Source: JBNLBT01 sp050303435
GTDB lineage: Bacteria > Pseudomonadota > Gammaproteobacteria > Xanthomonadales > Marinicellaceae
Length of the DNA stretch: 45,844 nt
NCBI GenBank assembly: GCA_050303435.1
Contig: JBNLBT010000017.1
Location: 1 to 45,844, forward strand
Direction of reading: 5' to 3'
Position numbers and translations under genes: made by a program. The notes below the pieces were generated by a model. The model was not told the DNA's origin, ran no database searches, and saw nothing but the letters and a program-made list of their open reading frames with translations. Positions 25,922-35,205 of this stretch are shown piece after piece (the stretch's first letter is position 1; the number at the start of each line of letters is the position of its first letter).

Positions 25922-28900
25922 ATCATATGAACATAAACAAAGCATTGATGTGGCTGGCGTTGTGGGTCTCTGCGAGCGCCGCCGCCGAACACCCCTTGTA
26001 TGTGGTGTTGTTGCAAGACGAGCCGTTGGCACTGCGTGTGGTTGGCGATCTGAAAAGTGCCCAGGCCCGCGCTGTGCGGGCCGAGTTGCAGGCGCAGCAG
26101 GATGGGGTGTTGGCGCAACTGGCCACGCGGGACAAGTCCGCGCCGACGCCGCTGCACCGTTATCAATCTGCCTTGAATGGTTTCAGCGTCCGACTCAGTG
26201 AGACGCAGGCTGAACAGCTGCGCGACCTGGCCGCTGTGCGCTCGGTGCAAATCGACACCTTGCAGCCGGTTCACACCGACGCCGGTCCGGCATGGGTCGG
26301 CGCACCGGATGCGTGGAGTGGCGCGGTCAACGGCACCGCCTTGCGCGGCGAGGGCGTCGTCATCGGCGTGATCGACACCGGCATCTATCCGCAACACCCG
26401 GCGTTTGCTGGCCAGGCCGCGGATGGTTACCAGCACGTCAATCCGCGCGGCCAGCTTTTTGGTCTGTGCACCGAACAACTGTGCAATGACAAATTGATCG
26501 GTGTGTACGATTTCAGCAATGAGGGCAGCGGCGGTCTGGACACCACCGGACACGGCACCCACGTGGCCTCAACCGCGGCCGGCAATCCGTTGAATGCGGT
26601 GTTCAATGGTCTGCCCTATGCGGTGTCCGGCGTGGCGCCGCGCGCCAGCCTGATTTCTTACAAAGCCTGCTTTGCCAGTGAAGAAAACCCTTCGGGTCTG
26701 TGCTCACGCGCTTCGCTGCTGGCGTCGATTGACCAGGCCACCGAAGACGGCGTGGATGTGGTGAACTATTCAATCGGCAGTGATCTGCCGTGCAGCCCTT
26801 GGACCGGTCAGGATTCACTGGATCACTGCGGGCCGTTGAGCTTTGGTGAAGAAGCCCTGGCGATGCTGAACGCGTATCACGCCGGTGTGCTGTTTGTGCT
26901 GTCTGCGGGCAACAACGGACCGGCCGCTTCTACAGTGGGCTATCCCGCCGTGGCGCCGTGGGTGCTGGCGGTGGCCAACAGCACCCACAACCGCCGCACC
27001 GCCGGCTATTTGCGGGCAGCCAGCGGCGGCGCAGAAGCGCTGCCGGATCAGGCCGGCACCACCTTGACCGGCGGCATTGGACCGCGTCGGGTGGTGCACG
27101 CGCGCGATTTCGGCAACGCCTTGTGCGGTGTGGGAGAACCCAATTTTGTGCTGGATTGCGCCGACAGCATTCCAATCAATGCACCGAACAGCAGCAACCC
27201 CTTTGCGCCCGGCACCTTCAATGGTGAGATTGTGGTGTGCGACCGGGGGCTGTACGGTCGCGTGGAAAAAGGCTTCAATGTGGCACAGGCCGGTGCCGGT
27301 GGCTTTGTGCTGGCCAACGCCGCCGACCAGCAGGAATCCATCGTTGCCGATGTGCATTGCCTGCCGGGCCTGCATCTGGGGTTCCAGGCCGGTGAACAGG
27401 TGCGCGACTGGCTGGCCCAGGGCAGCGACCACAGCGCGCAGCTCAGTGGACAGCAAGTGGAATACCTCACCGAGGCCGCCGATATACTCAACGCCAGTTC
27501 ATCGAAGGGGCCCGCACGGATCGTCTTGCCGTCGGCAACGGCATTGCAAAATCCGCCCACCGTGGCCATGGATTACCTGAAACCAAACCTGGCCGCGCCC
27601 GGCACCAGCATCCTCGCCGCCGATTACCTGAGCAACGGCCTGGCCAGCAAAACCGGCACTTCCATGGCGGCCCCGCACACCGCCGGTGCCGCGGCACTGT
27701 TGCTGCAGGCGCACCCCCATTTCACAACCGGCCATGCGATCAGTGCCTTGCAGACCGGTGCGCTCATGCACACCCTGCGCCGCGAGGACGGGGTCACTCT
27801 GTCGCGCTTTAATGATTCAGGGGCCGGGCGTTTGCAGGTGCCAGATGCTTTGCGCGCCGGCCTGTTTGTGATCGAGGATCGCGCCGGTTTTGTGGCCGCC
27901 GATCCGGCGCTGGGCGGCGAGACTGCGCAATTGAATCTGCCGGCGCTGGTGCATTCGGACTGTCACCCCGGTTGCGAGTTCACCCGCCGTTTGATCAGCG
28001 ATTACCCGGACGTGAGCTGGCGCGCTGAAGTGCTCAGCGACGACGGCCTGGTGTTGACGGTCACGCCCAATGTCGTGCAGGCTGGGCCGAATCAGCCCGC
28101 GTCACTGCAAGTCGAGGTGGACACACGCAACAGCCAGCGCATCGGGCAGTGGGCCGATGCGCGCATTGTATTCACACCGGAAGGCGGGCCGATCAACAAC
28201 CCACCGCCCGATTTCGTGCCGCCGGCGCCGATGCAGTTGCCCTTGAGTGTGCACATTCCGGCCGGCACGTACCCGTCCACCCAAGTGATTTCGGGCAACA
28301 ACCGCTACGGCGCGGTGGATCTTGAACTGAACGGCATCAATGAAATTCCAACGGCGCACATCACAGGTTATGGGCCGCTCAACCCCGAGCGCAGCCTGCT
28401 GGTCATCGATGCCAATCCGGCCGGCAGCGGCGTGTTCGACCTGTTGGGTGAATCGTTGACGCTGGTGGACGTGCCGGCGGACACCTTGATGCTGTGGATC
28501 GAAACCGTGCGCGTGACCCAGGGCACCACTGCGAAACTGTACGTTGGACGCGACGACAACGGCGATGCATTGCCGGATGAGGACGAGGTGCTGTGTCAGC
28601 AGGTGAGCAATTTTGGTGCGGAAAAAACCTGTCAATTGCAGCAACCACAGCCGGGGCGACATTGGATCGTGGTGCACAATTTCAACTCTCCAGGCAATCA
28701 GAGCGCGACTTTTGGCCTGCACGTGACGCAGTTCAATGCCTCGCACGCGGCGCAACCCGCGCAACTCAGTGCCAGCGCGGTGCCTGCACTGGCTGAGGCC
28801 GGCTGGATGCTGACCGGCGACAACCCTGGTGTACTGGCCGATCAGACCACACTCAGGCTGTACCATCAATTGCCATTGATGCCGCCCAACCCGGTGCCGG

Positions 28901-30150
28901 ACTGGCCGCTCAATGAACGCCGCCATTACGCGCTGCTGGGCATTGGTGCCAATGCCGACGCGCCGGCCGGCGTGGCGCTGGTGCCGTTCCGATTTGACAG
29001 CGATGCCGCGCTGTTGAACGCCCGCGTCGAGCACCTCAATGGCCGCGTGGTTGAACTGCAAAGCGTGGATGGTGTGCAGGCCCAGCCCGTGTATCTGGAC
29101 GTTGGCTTTGCGGCAGAATCCGTGCAACTGGATGTTCAGGGCGTGTCTGATTACACCGTGCAATTGCACCGTTCGGATCTTGCGGCGGTGCAGGCGCTTG
29201 AGTTGTTGCCAGATGTTACCGGGCAAACGCCGGATGCGACCTTGTCCTCGGATCAGGCGCAGTTGATCCACGCCAATCACCGCCGGCATGTGCTGGATGT
29301 CAATGGACTGGCGCCGGGTCGCTGGGTGGTGGTGTTGCACAGTGGCATCAATCAGCACAGCCCGCAGCAACCGGGATACGTGAAGTTGAGCGCTGCAGTG
29401 AATTACCGCACCGATGCACTGGTGCAGCCCAGTGGCAGCCTGTGGTTTAATCCAGAACGCAGCGGCTGGGGCTTTGATTTCAGCCGGGTGGGGGAGGCGC
29501 ACGCGTTCACCTGGTATCATTTCGATCACCTGGGTCGACCCAGCTGGCAGCAGGCGGCGGGCTTTGACGCACCGGCCAATCAATGGAACGGCGAGTTGCG
29601 CCGCTTCAGTTGGCTCAATGGCACACCCCGTTCGCAGTGGCGCGGCGAAGTGTCTGTGGTGTTTCTCGACGCCACACACGCCGTGGTCAATCTGTTCACC
29701 GCCGAAGGCAATCATTCCGAACCGGTGCAGGCCATTCGTGCACCGAACAGCGCCTGCGGGCAGGAAAACGGACAAACGCGGCGGGTCACCGGGTTGTGGT
29801 ATGTGCCGGCCGAAGCAGGCTACGGCAGCACGGTGCTGTCGAACGCCACCACCGAAGTGCACGTGTTGTACTACTACGATCAATACGGTCAACCGGTGTG
29901 GGCGATCGGCGACCGCGCCTGGACCGATTCGGGCGCAGAACTCACCATGCGCCAGGCGCACAACGGCTTTTGTCAAGGCTGCGCCGCCACGCCCCTTGAA
30001 TTCACACCGATCGGCCAAATACAACGCACCTACCAAAACGATGCACAGGCAACGTATGCCATTGACACTGAACTGGTGCCTCCGTTGAGCGGGCTGTGGC
30101 ACAGCCAGGGCGCGGCGGAGAAAATCAGCGTTGCAGTCGATTGCCAATGA
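25918..30150 (+). CDS. Secreted subtilisin-like (S8) protease with PA domain and C-terminal repeat modules
   Basis: 1410-residue exported protease. Signal peptide to about residue 23 (MWLALWVSASAAAEHP), an I9-like propeptide (about 25-125) and an S8 catalytic domain with Asp153 (GVIDTGIY), His212 (GHGTHVAS), oxyanion Asn332 (SAGNNGP) and Ser582 (GTSMAAPH). A protease-associated (PA) insert lies between Asn332 and Ser582 (IVVCDRGLYGRVEKGFNVAQ). After about 640 come long beta-rich modules. From about 1170 to the end there are two related W/G-rich units: SLWFNPERSGWGFDF..TWYHFDHLGRPSW and GLWYVPAEAGYGSTV..LYYYDQYGQPVW. The ATG overlaps the gor stop; the ATG at 25927 is an alternative. Coupling of a secreted protease to gor is unusual. 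Confidence 0.9.
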   Translation: MNHMNINKALMWLALWVSASAAAEHPLYVVLLQDEPLALRVVGDLKSAQARAVRAELQAQQDGVLAQLATRDKSAPTPLHRYQSALNGFSVRLSETQAEQLRDLAAVRSVQIDTLQPVHTDAGPAWVGAPDAWSGAVNGTALRGEGVVIGVIDTGIYPQHPAFAGQAADGYQHVNPRGQLFGLCTEQLCNDKLIGVYDFSNEGSGGLDTTGHGTHVASTAAGNPLNAVFNGLPYAVSGVAPRASLISYKACFASEENPSGLCSRASLLASIDQATEDGVDVVNYSIGSDLPCSPWTGQDSLDHCGPLSFGEEALAMLNAYHAGVLFVLSAGNNGPAASTVGYPAVAPWVLAVANSTHNRRTAGYLRAASGGAEALPDQAGTTLTGGIGPRRVVHARDFGNALCGVGEPNFVLDCADSIPINAPNSSNPFAPGTFNGEIVVCDRGLYGRVEKGFNVAQAGAGGFVLANAADQQESIVADVHCLPGLHLGFQAGEQVRDWLAQGSDHSAQLSGQQVEYLTEAADILNASSSKGPARIVLPSATALQNPPTVAMDYLKPNLAAPGTSILAADYLSNGLASKTGTSMAAPHTAGAAALLLQAHPHFTTGHAISALQTGALMHTLRREDGVTLSRFNDSGAGRLQVPDALRAGLFVIEDRAGFVAADPALGGETAQLNLPALVHSDCHPGCEFTRRLISDYPDVSWRAEVLSDDGLVLTVTPNVVQAGPNQPASLQVEVDTRNSQRIGQWADARIVFTPEGGPINNPPPDFVPPAPMQLPLSVHIPAGTYPSTQVISGNNRYGAVDLELNGINEIPTAHITGYGPLNPERSLLVIDANPAGSGVFDLLGESLTLVDVPADTLMLWIETVRVTQGTTAKLYVGRDDNGDALPDEDEVLCQQVSNFGAEKTCQLQQPQPGRHWIVVHNFNSPGNQSATFGLHVTQFNASHAAQPAQLSASAVPALAEAGWMLTGDNPGVLADQTTLRLYHQLPLMPPNPVPDWPLNERRHYALLGIGANADAPAGVALVPFRFDSDAALLNARVEHLNGRVVELQSVDGVQAQPVYLDVGFAAESVQLDVQGVSDYTVQLHRSDLAAVQALELLPDVTGQTPDATLSSDQAQLIHANHRRHVLDVNGLAPGRWVVVLHSGINQHSPQQPGYVKLSAAVNYRTDALVQPSGSLWFNPERSGWGFDFSRVGEAHAFTWYHFDHLGRPSWQQAAGFDAPANQWNGELRRFSWLNGTPRSQWRGEVSVVFLDATHAVVNLFTAEGNHSEPVQAIRAPNSACGQENGQTRRVTGLWYVPAEAGYGSTVLSNATTEVHVLYYYDQYGQPVWAIGDRAWTDSGAELTMRQAHNGFCQGCAATPLEFTPIGQIQRTYQNDAQATYAIDTELVPPLSGLWHSQGAAEKISVAVDCQ

Positions 30151-30178
30151 AAACACACTTTAATTACTGGACACTGCC

Positions 30179-31069
30179 ATGAAAAAAACACAACACCCCA
30201 TCGCATTATTTGCCCTGCTGCTGAGCACAACGGTGTGGGCCACCGATTACACCGAGCTGGCCGAATGGAAAAACCGTCGGGTGGCGTCATTGACCTCCCC
30301 GTACGGCTGGCTCAGCCTGGTGGGCATGGATTGGCTGCGTGCCGGCGACAACCGCGTCGGCGCCGGCGCCGACAACGCGGTGCGTTTGTCCGGCGGCCCG
30401 GAGCACGTCGGTGTGATTCATTTGGGTCCCGGCAAGCAAATGCATTTCACCCCGGCAGCGGGTGTGGACGTGCTGGCCAATGACGTGCCGGTGACCGGTC
30501 GCATCCCGGTGCACGCGGACAGCGCAGAAGAAACCACCGTTTTGCAGGTGGAGGGCATTCGTTTTTATGCCATTGAACGCGGCGGTGACATGGCGATTCG
30601 CATCAAGGATCCAAACGCCGCCACGCGGGTGAATTTCACCGGCATCGATTACTTTGACACCGATGAACACTGGCGCATCACCGCCAAGTTCAACCCGTCA
30701 CCTGAGCCACAAACCATCGAAGTGGTCAATGTGCTGGGCATGTTGAGCGAGGAAAATCTGCCCGGCACATTGCATTTCCACGTCGATGGACGGGACTATG
30801 ATCTGAAAGCACTGGACGGCGGTGAAACTCAATTTTTCATCATCTTCGGCGACCGCACCAACGGCCGCACCAGCTATGGGCCAGGGCGATTTTTGTACGT
30901 GGACAAGCCGACCGGCGAAGACGGTCTGACGGTGATTGATTTCAACAAAGCCTACAATCCGCCGTGTGCCTTCACCGAATATTCCACCTGCTCACTGCCG
31001 CCGCACGGCAATCGCATGCCGGTTGAAGTGCTCGCCGGTGAACGCAAGTACGGCGATTCCAAGTATTGA
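30179..31069 (+). CDS. Exported DUF1684 family protein
   Basis: 296 residues with a signal peptide (MKKTQHPIALFALLLSTTVWA). The mature part matches the DUF1684 pattern: ELAEWKNRRVASLTSPYGWLSLVGM at the start and the strongly conserved C-terminal FNKAYNPPCAFTEYSTCSLPP..NRMPVEVLAGER. The cysteines there (two, about 10 apart) are typical and may be a disulfide or metal site. Function unknown. It follows the protease by 28 bases, and its stop overlaps the deoC start (TGATG, 31067-31071), so it probably belongs to one long transcript. Confidence 0.82.
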   Translation: MKKTQHPIALFALLLSTTVWATDYTELAEWKNRRVASLTSPYGWLSLVGMDWLRAGDNRVGAGADNAVRLSGGPEHVGVIHLGPGKQMHFTPAAGVDVLANDVPVTGRIPVHADSAEETTVLQVEGIRFYAIERGGDMAIRIKDPNAATRVNFTGIDYFDTDEHWRITAKFNPSPEPQTIEVVNVLGMLSEENLPGTLHFHVDGRDYDLKALDGGETQFFIIFGDRTNGRTSYGPGRFLYVDKPTGEDGLTVIDFNKAYNPPCAFTEYSTCSLPPHGNRMPVEVLAGERKYGDSKY

Positions 31070-31815
31070 TGCAGCACGCGCAGAGCGTCCGTCAGCTGCT
31101 GGGCTTGCTGGATCTGACTTCGCTGCGCGGCGATGAGACCGCCGATGCGGTGACGCGGCTGTGTCAGCGCGCACACAGCCGGCACGGCCATGTGGCGGCG
31201 GTCTGTGTATTCCCAGATTGGGTCAAAACCGCCTCGCAGATATTGCGAGACAGTCCGGTGCGCACCGCCACGGTGATCAACTTTCCCCACGGCACCGACG
31301 CGCTGGCACAGATCAATCGCGACGCTGAGGTGGCCTGGATGCATGGCGCGGATGAGATTGATCTGGTGATACCCTACCAGCGGCTCAAAGCCGGACAGCC
31401 CGATGAGGTGATCAGGACGGTGGCCTCGGTGGTGGACCGAATGCCGGCACACGGCGCACTCAAATGCATCGTCGAATGCGGAGAACTGAGTCCGGAAGAA
31501 TTGACCCTGGCGGTGCAGTTGTGTATTGATGGTGGCTGTCAGTTTGTCAAAACGTCCACCGGCAAGGCGAACATCAACGCCACCCCGGACGCCGCCCGAC
31601 GCATGCTTCTGGCCATTCTCAACAGCGGCAGAACGGTGGGGTTCAAAGCCGCCGGCGGCATCGCCACGGTGGCTCAGGCCATCGAATACATGCACATCGC
31701 TGCAGACATCTTGGGCGCAAAGTATTTGCACAACAACACCTTTCGCATCGGCGCCAGCGCTCTGCTGGACGATGTGTTGCAGGAGATCGCGCATGCTGAT
31801 TCAGAATCTGATTGA
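31069..31815 (+). CDS. deoC: Deoxyribose-phosphate aldolase
   Basis: Cleaves 2-deoxyribose-5-phosphate to glyceraldehyde-3-phosphate and acetaldehyde in deoxynucleoside salvage. 248 residues from ATG 31069, coupled to the DUF1684 stop. The Schiff-base lysine is Lys161 (FVKTSTGK) and the second lysine is Lys193 (GFKAAGGI). The EIDLVI aspartate and VINFPHG are present. The type is that of the longer E. coli-like class. The stop lies 23 bases inside deoA, an overlap that keeps the two products in step. Confidence 0.95.
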   Translation: MQHAQSVRQLLGLLDLTSLRGDETADAVTRLCQRAHSRHGHVAAVCVFPDWVKTASQILRDSPVRTATVINFPHGTDALAQINRDAEVAWMHGADEIDLVIPYQRLKAGQPDEVIRTVASVVDRMPAHGALKCIVECGELSPEELTLAVQLCIDGGCQFVKTSTGKANINATPDAARRMLLAILNSGRTVGFKAAGGIATVAQAIEYMHIAADILGAKYLHNNTFRIGASALLDDVLQEIAHADSESD

Positions 31816-33067
31816 GCACAAAAAACTGGGGCACGCCCTGAGCGATGACATGATCCAGGCCTGGGTCGCCGGCGTCACCAGTGAACAGGTTTCAAATGAA
31901 CAAATCGCCGCGTTCGCCATGGCGGTGAATTTTCAAGGCATGACGGTGGCAGAAACCACCGCGCTGACCTGCGCCATGCGCGACAGCGGAGAAGTGCTGG
32001 ACTGGCGTGATGCCAAACTGGTCGGCCCGGTGGTCGACAAACATTCCACCGGCGGGGTGGCCGACTGCGTGAGTCTGCTGTTGGGGCCCTTGCTGGCGGC
32101 GGCGGGCTATTGCAATCCCATGATCGCCGGACGCGGACTGGGACACACCGGCGGCACCATCGACAAACTGGAAAGCATTCCGGGCTACTCAGCCATCCGT
32201 GAGGCCAGCGCGCTGCGCCGCATGTTGCAATCCTGCGGTTTTTTTATCACCGGCCAGGGCCCGCAGCTGGCGCCCGCGGATCGTCGCATTTACGCGGTGC
32301 GCGACACCACCGCAACGATCGACATTCAACCGCTGATTGTGGCCTCAATCCTGAGCAAAAAACTGGCCGAAGGCATCCAGGCGCTGGTGATGGACATCAA
32401 AGTGGGCAACGGCGCATTCATGCGCACCCAATCCATGGCGGAGTCGCTCGGTGAGGCCATCCGTCAGACCGCGGAACGGGCCGGCGTCAAAACCGCGGTG
32501 CAATACCACGACATGAACCAGCCGTTGTGTCCAGTGGCGGGCAACGCCCTGGAAGTGGCCCACGTCATGCAGCACCTGAACGGTGAAATCAGTGAATCTC
32601 GCCTGCTGGATGAGACTTTGGAACTGGCCATTGGCCTGATGTCAATGTTTGAGTCCAGCGACGGTCTGGAGGCGCGTTTGCGCCGACTGCTGGCCGACGG
32701 CTCAGCGATGGCGCATTGGCAGCAATTTCTTGCGCACCACGATGTGCCAAACGACTTTTGTACGCACCCGGCCAGGCACCTGCCTGCGGCGCCGGTGCAA
32801 CACCCGGTGTGCGCCACTGCAGACGGGGTGATTGAAACCATTCATACGAAGCGACTGGGTGAGTTGCTGATCCTTCTGGGGGCCGGGCGTCGCATCGGCA
32901 GCGATCGCCTGGATTACGCCGCCGGTTTCACCGACATGCCGTCACTCGGCGAGGCGGTCAAAACCGGGGACCTGCTGGGCACTTTGCATTGCGCCCGCGC
33001 GCCCGAAGCGGCCTGGGTGGAGGCATATCGCGACTGCTTCGAACTGAGCGGGTCTGCATCGAACTGA
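31793..33067 (+). CDS. deoA: Thymidine phosphorylase
   Basis: Phosphorolysis of thymidine to thymine and deoxyribose-1-phosphate. 424 residues from ATG 31793 (MLIQNLIEHKKLG), with AGGAG at 31781-31785, seven bases upstream; longer open frames to the left belong to the deoC reading frame shadow. The signature VGPVVDKHSTGGVAD, the IAGRGLGHTGGTIDKLESIPG block and the MDIKVGNGAFM phosphate/substrate region are intact. deoC and deoA are present but deoB is not, so conversion of deoxyribose-1-phosphate to the 5-phosphate must be encoded elsewhere. Confidence 0.95.
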   Translation: MLIQNLIEHKKLGHALSDDMIQAWVAGVTSEQVSNEQIAAFAMAVNFQGMTVAETTALTCAMRDSGEVLDWRDAKLVGPVVDKHSTGGVADCVSLLLGPLLAAAGYCNPMIAGRGLGHTGGTIDKLESIPGYSAIREASALRRMLQSCGFFITGQGPQLAPADRRIYAVRDTTATIDIQPLIVASILSKKLAEGIQALVMDIKVGNGAFMRTQSMAESLGEAIRQTAERAGVKTAVQYHDMNQPLCPVAGNALEVAHVMQHLNGEISESRLLDETLELAIGLMSMFESSDGLEARLRRLLADGSAMAHWQQFLAHHDVPNDFCTHPARHLPAAPVQHPVCATADGVIETIHTKRLGELLILLGAGRRIGSDRLDYAAGFTDMPSLGEAVKTGDLLGTLHCARAPEAAWVEAYRDCFELSGSASN

Positions 33068-33126
33068 ATCCCCGTCGCCAGCGTATCAAGGATGTTTTGG
33101 TGACTGTCGATGCGTGATTCAGGCGC

Positions 33127-33771
33127 TCATTGGCGGCTGGATTTCTTGCGCAATTCGCGGTCCACGTAATCCAGCGCTGCAGCCAGCAGCACTTTATCGG
33201 ACAGGCGCACGGTGTAATCCGGGTTGGTGTACTGAAAGCGTATCACGCCGTCCGCACCGATCAGATAGGTGCTCGGAGCCGGCAATTGGTGGTGTGCATG
33301 GCCCGAGGCTTTTTCCAGATCAATGCCATAGCCGCGGTATTTTTCCAGGGTGGCCTGATCCACGGTGAAGGCGATGCCAAAAGCGCGGGATGCGGCCATG
33401 TCGGCGTCGGACAACAGGGTGTAACCGGGGTCCGGTGTTTTCAGGGTTGAGGTCAGGTTTTCCGGGCTGTCGGGGCTGATGAATAGCACTTCAAAGCCGA
33501 GTTTGACCAACTCTTTTTCGGCGTGTCGCAAATCCGCCAGATGGGTGTTGCAATACGGGCACCAGCCGCCGCGATAGAAGGTGATCACCAGCGGTTTTTG
33601 CAGCGCCATCGGATCCAGCGTGTGCGCCTGACCGTGACTGTCAAGCAATTCCAGGGGCGGCATTTTTTCGCCGGGCAGCAGCGGACTGACGTCAAACGGG
33701 TTGCTGGGCACCTGGGCCTGCAGCAGCGCAGTGTAAAGCAGGGTCAGGGCGATGATGGACAGCTTGTGCAT
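33127..33771 (-). CDS. Exported peroxiredoxin-like (AhpC/TSA) protein
   Basis: 214 residues with a signal peptide (MHKLSIIALTLLYTALLQA), so it should act in the periplasm. The thioredoxin-fold core carries FYRGGWCPYCNTHLADL, a CxxC in the 'peroxiredoxin-like family' arrangement, followed by LFISPDSPENL and APSTYLIGADGVIRF. It probably reduces peroxides or disulfides; the electron donor is unknown. It is convergent with deoA (59 bases apart, no terminator seen) and divergent from the exporter operon at 34249. Confidence 0.82.
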   Translation of the reverse strand: MHKLSIIALTLLYTALLQAQVPSNPFDVSPLLPGEKMPPLELLDSHGQAHTLDPMALQKPLVITFYRGGWCPYCNTHLADLRHAEKELVKLGFEVLFISPDSPENLTSTLKTPDPGYTLLSDADMAASRAFGIAFTVDQATLEKYRGYGIDLEKASGHAHHQLPAPSTYLIGADGVIRFQYTNPDYTVRLSDKVLLAAALDYVDRELRKKSSRQ

Positions 33772-34248
33772 GTTGATTTACTCTTTTCGGTTGTGTGGTG
33801 AGTGTCGTTTATCTGCACCCTGGCATGTTGACCCCGGTGGATTCTGGGGTTTCAATACCCGTTGGATGCAAACCGTGTTTCCAGACAATTGCGGTGCGAA
33901 TCAAAACAACGCCTGAGGCGGTATTTTACGCCATCTGTGTGACGGAAATGAATGGCTGTGTCACACAATTGCAGGAAAAATTCCATACAGCTGCGCGCGC
34001 AGACCCACTCAATACTGCCGCCCGCATGGATGCATTCCAATGCCGTCGCGAGTGTGTGATAATGGAAAACCACGGGGCAAGACCTGCGGAGTAGAATTCA
34101 TCCCATGTGCATTTCATCACATCACACCACGCTTTCCCGGCGTGCCGAACGCTCAGCTGAGCACAACCAGGCACGCAGTGTGTGTGCATCAGTCCACTCA
34201 CCGAATCCGATGCCCACACACACCGCCGCGCCGCGCGTGCGTGAGACG
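33772..34248 (+). other. Long non-coding stretch ahead of the exporter operon, with two dyads
   Basis: 477 bases with no credible gene; open frames here lack ribosome sites and use uneven codons. It contains an ACCCC/GGGGT hairpin (33831-33850) and a perfect TGTGT-C-ACACA palindrome (33957-33967). A promoter candidate has TTCCAA (34035-34040), a 17-base spacer and GATAAT (34058-34063), and a perfect GCATT-CC-AATGC dyad (34032-34043) covers its -35. If that promoter is used the leader is about 180 bases. A further dyad reaches into the start of the next gene. Confidence 0.45.
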
Positions 34249-34257
34249 ATGTCTCAC
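34241..34257 (+). promoter_or_regulatory. Perfect 7+7 dyad spanning the exporter start codon
   Basis: GTGAGAC (34241-34247), GAT, GTCTCAC (34251-34257). The A and T of the ATG start codon (34249-34251) lie in the centre. As DNA it has the size and symmetry of a TetR-type operator; as RNA it would be a tight hairpin hiding the ribosome site and start codon. Confidence 0.55.
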
Positions 34258-35205
34258 GGGCTGTGGCGAATGTGCCTGTTGCTGCTGCTGGCCGGTTGTC
34301 AGGATGAAGGCCGCCGGGCTCTGGGCACGCTGGAGATGCAGCGCGTGACTGTGCCGGCGCCTCAGCATGAGCGCATCACTGCAATCGACGTGTCGGTTGG
34401 AGACCGCGTGCCGGCTGGGGCGGTGTTGCTGCAACTGGACGACACCCTGGCGCGTTTGCAACTGGCAGCGGACGAAGCCGAAGTTCTTCGGGTACGCACG
34501 CAATGGCAGGAGTCGGTGAACGGACCGCGGCCGGAAGAGTTGCGACGGGCCGAGGCCCTCGTTGAAGCCCAACAGGCCACGCTGGATGAGCTGCAACTGG
34601 AAATCCGGCGCAGCCAGGATCTGGTGAAACGGCAACTGTCCCCGCAGGCTGAACTTGACCGCTTGCAGGCCTCCCTAAAGACGGCGCGCGCCAATCTGCA
34701 CGCGGCCGAGGCCGAATGGCTGTTGTTGCAACGCGGCACCCGTACAGAACAGGTGCAACAGCTTGCAGCTGCATTGCAGGCGGCGCAAGCACGCCGCGAC
34801 ATCAGCCAGGTCAACCTTGAGCGATTGCGCATCACGGCGCCACAAAAGGCGCTTGTGGAGGCGCTGCCTTTACAGCTGGGTGACAAACCCATGGTGGGGC
34901 AGACGCTGGTGGTGTTGTTGCTGGAACAGACGGTGCACGCGCGGGTGTATGTGCCCGGCGATGTGCGCGCCCGTTTGCAGGTTGGCAGCGCTGCACGCAT
35001 ACACATTGAATCGCAGGCCAACAGCTGGCCCGGACACGTCCGCTTGATTGAATCGCAGGCCCGCTTTACGCCGTATTTCGCGCTCAGTGGAGATGACGCA
35101 GCAGGCTTGAGCTATCTGGCCGAAATCACGTTTGATGAGCCACCCGATCCGGCGCTGTTGGGTCAACCGGTGCAGGTTGAATTTGATTGGCCACAGGATG
35201 AGTGA
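34249..35205 (+). CDS. HlyD-type membrane fusion lipoprotein of an ABC exporter
   Basis: 318 residues from ATG 34249. It begins with a lipoprotein signal (LWRMCLLLLLAGC, lipid cysteine at 17), then a short lipoyl-like half (TVPAPQHERITAIDVSVGDRV), a long coiled-coil hairpin (residues about 70-180, rich in Ala/Glu/Arg/Gln), the second lipoyl half and beta-barrel (LVVLLLEQTVHARVYVPGDV). This is the periplasmic adaptor that links an inner-membrane pump to an outer-membrane channel, like YbhG. The open frame extends back to 34105, but that part is His/Ser/Thr/Arg-rich and would bury the signal. ATG 34210 is a possible alternative. The stop overlaps the ATPase start by 8 bases. Confidence 0.85.
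   Translation: MSHGLWRMCLLLLLAGCQDEGRRALGTLEMQRVTVPAPQHERITAIDVSVGDRVPAGAVLLQLDDTLARLQLAADEAEVLRVRTQWQESVNGPRPEELRRAEALVEAQQATLDELQLEIRRSQDLVKRQLSPQAELDRLQASLKTARANLHAAEAEWLLLQRGTRTEQVQQLAAALQAAQARRDISQVNLERLRITAPQKALVEALPLQLGDKPMVGQTLVVLLLEQTVHARVYVPGDVRARLQVGSAARIHIESQANSWPGHVRLIESQARFTPYFALSGDDAAGLSYLAEITFDEPPDPALLGQPVQVEFDWPQDE

Noticed and set aside
31526..31792. Upstream extension of deoA into deoC
   Set aside because: These residues are the shifted reading of deoC; AGGAG and homologues fix the start at 31793.
33795..34094. 99-codon open frame beginning with GTG in the long intergenic region
   Set aside because: No ribosome site, uneven codon use, no recognisable motif, and it lies over likely promoter and dyad elements.
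34105..34248. Upstream extension of the MFP gene to ATG 34105
   Set aside because: It adds 48 His/Ser/Thr/Arg-rich residues that would bury the lipoprotein signal; the GGAG is 13 bases away.
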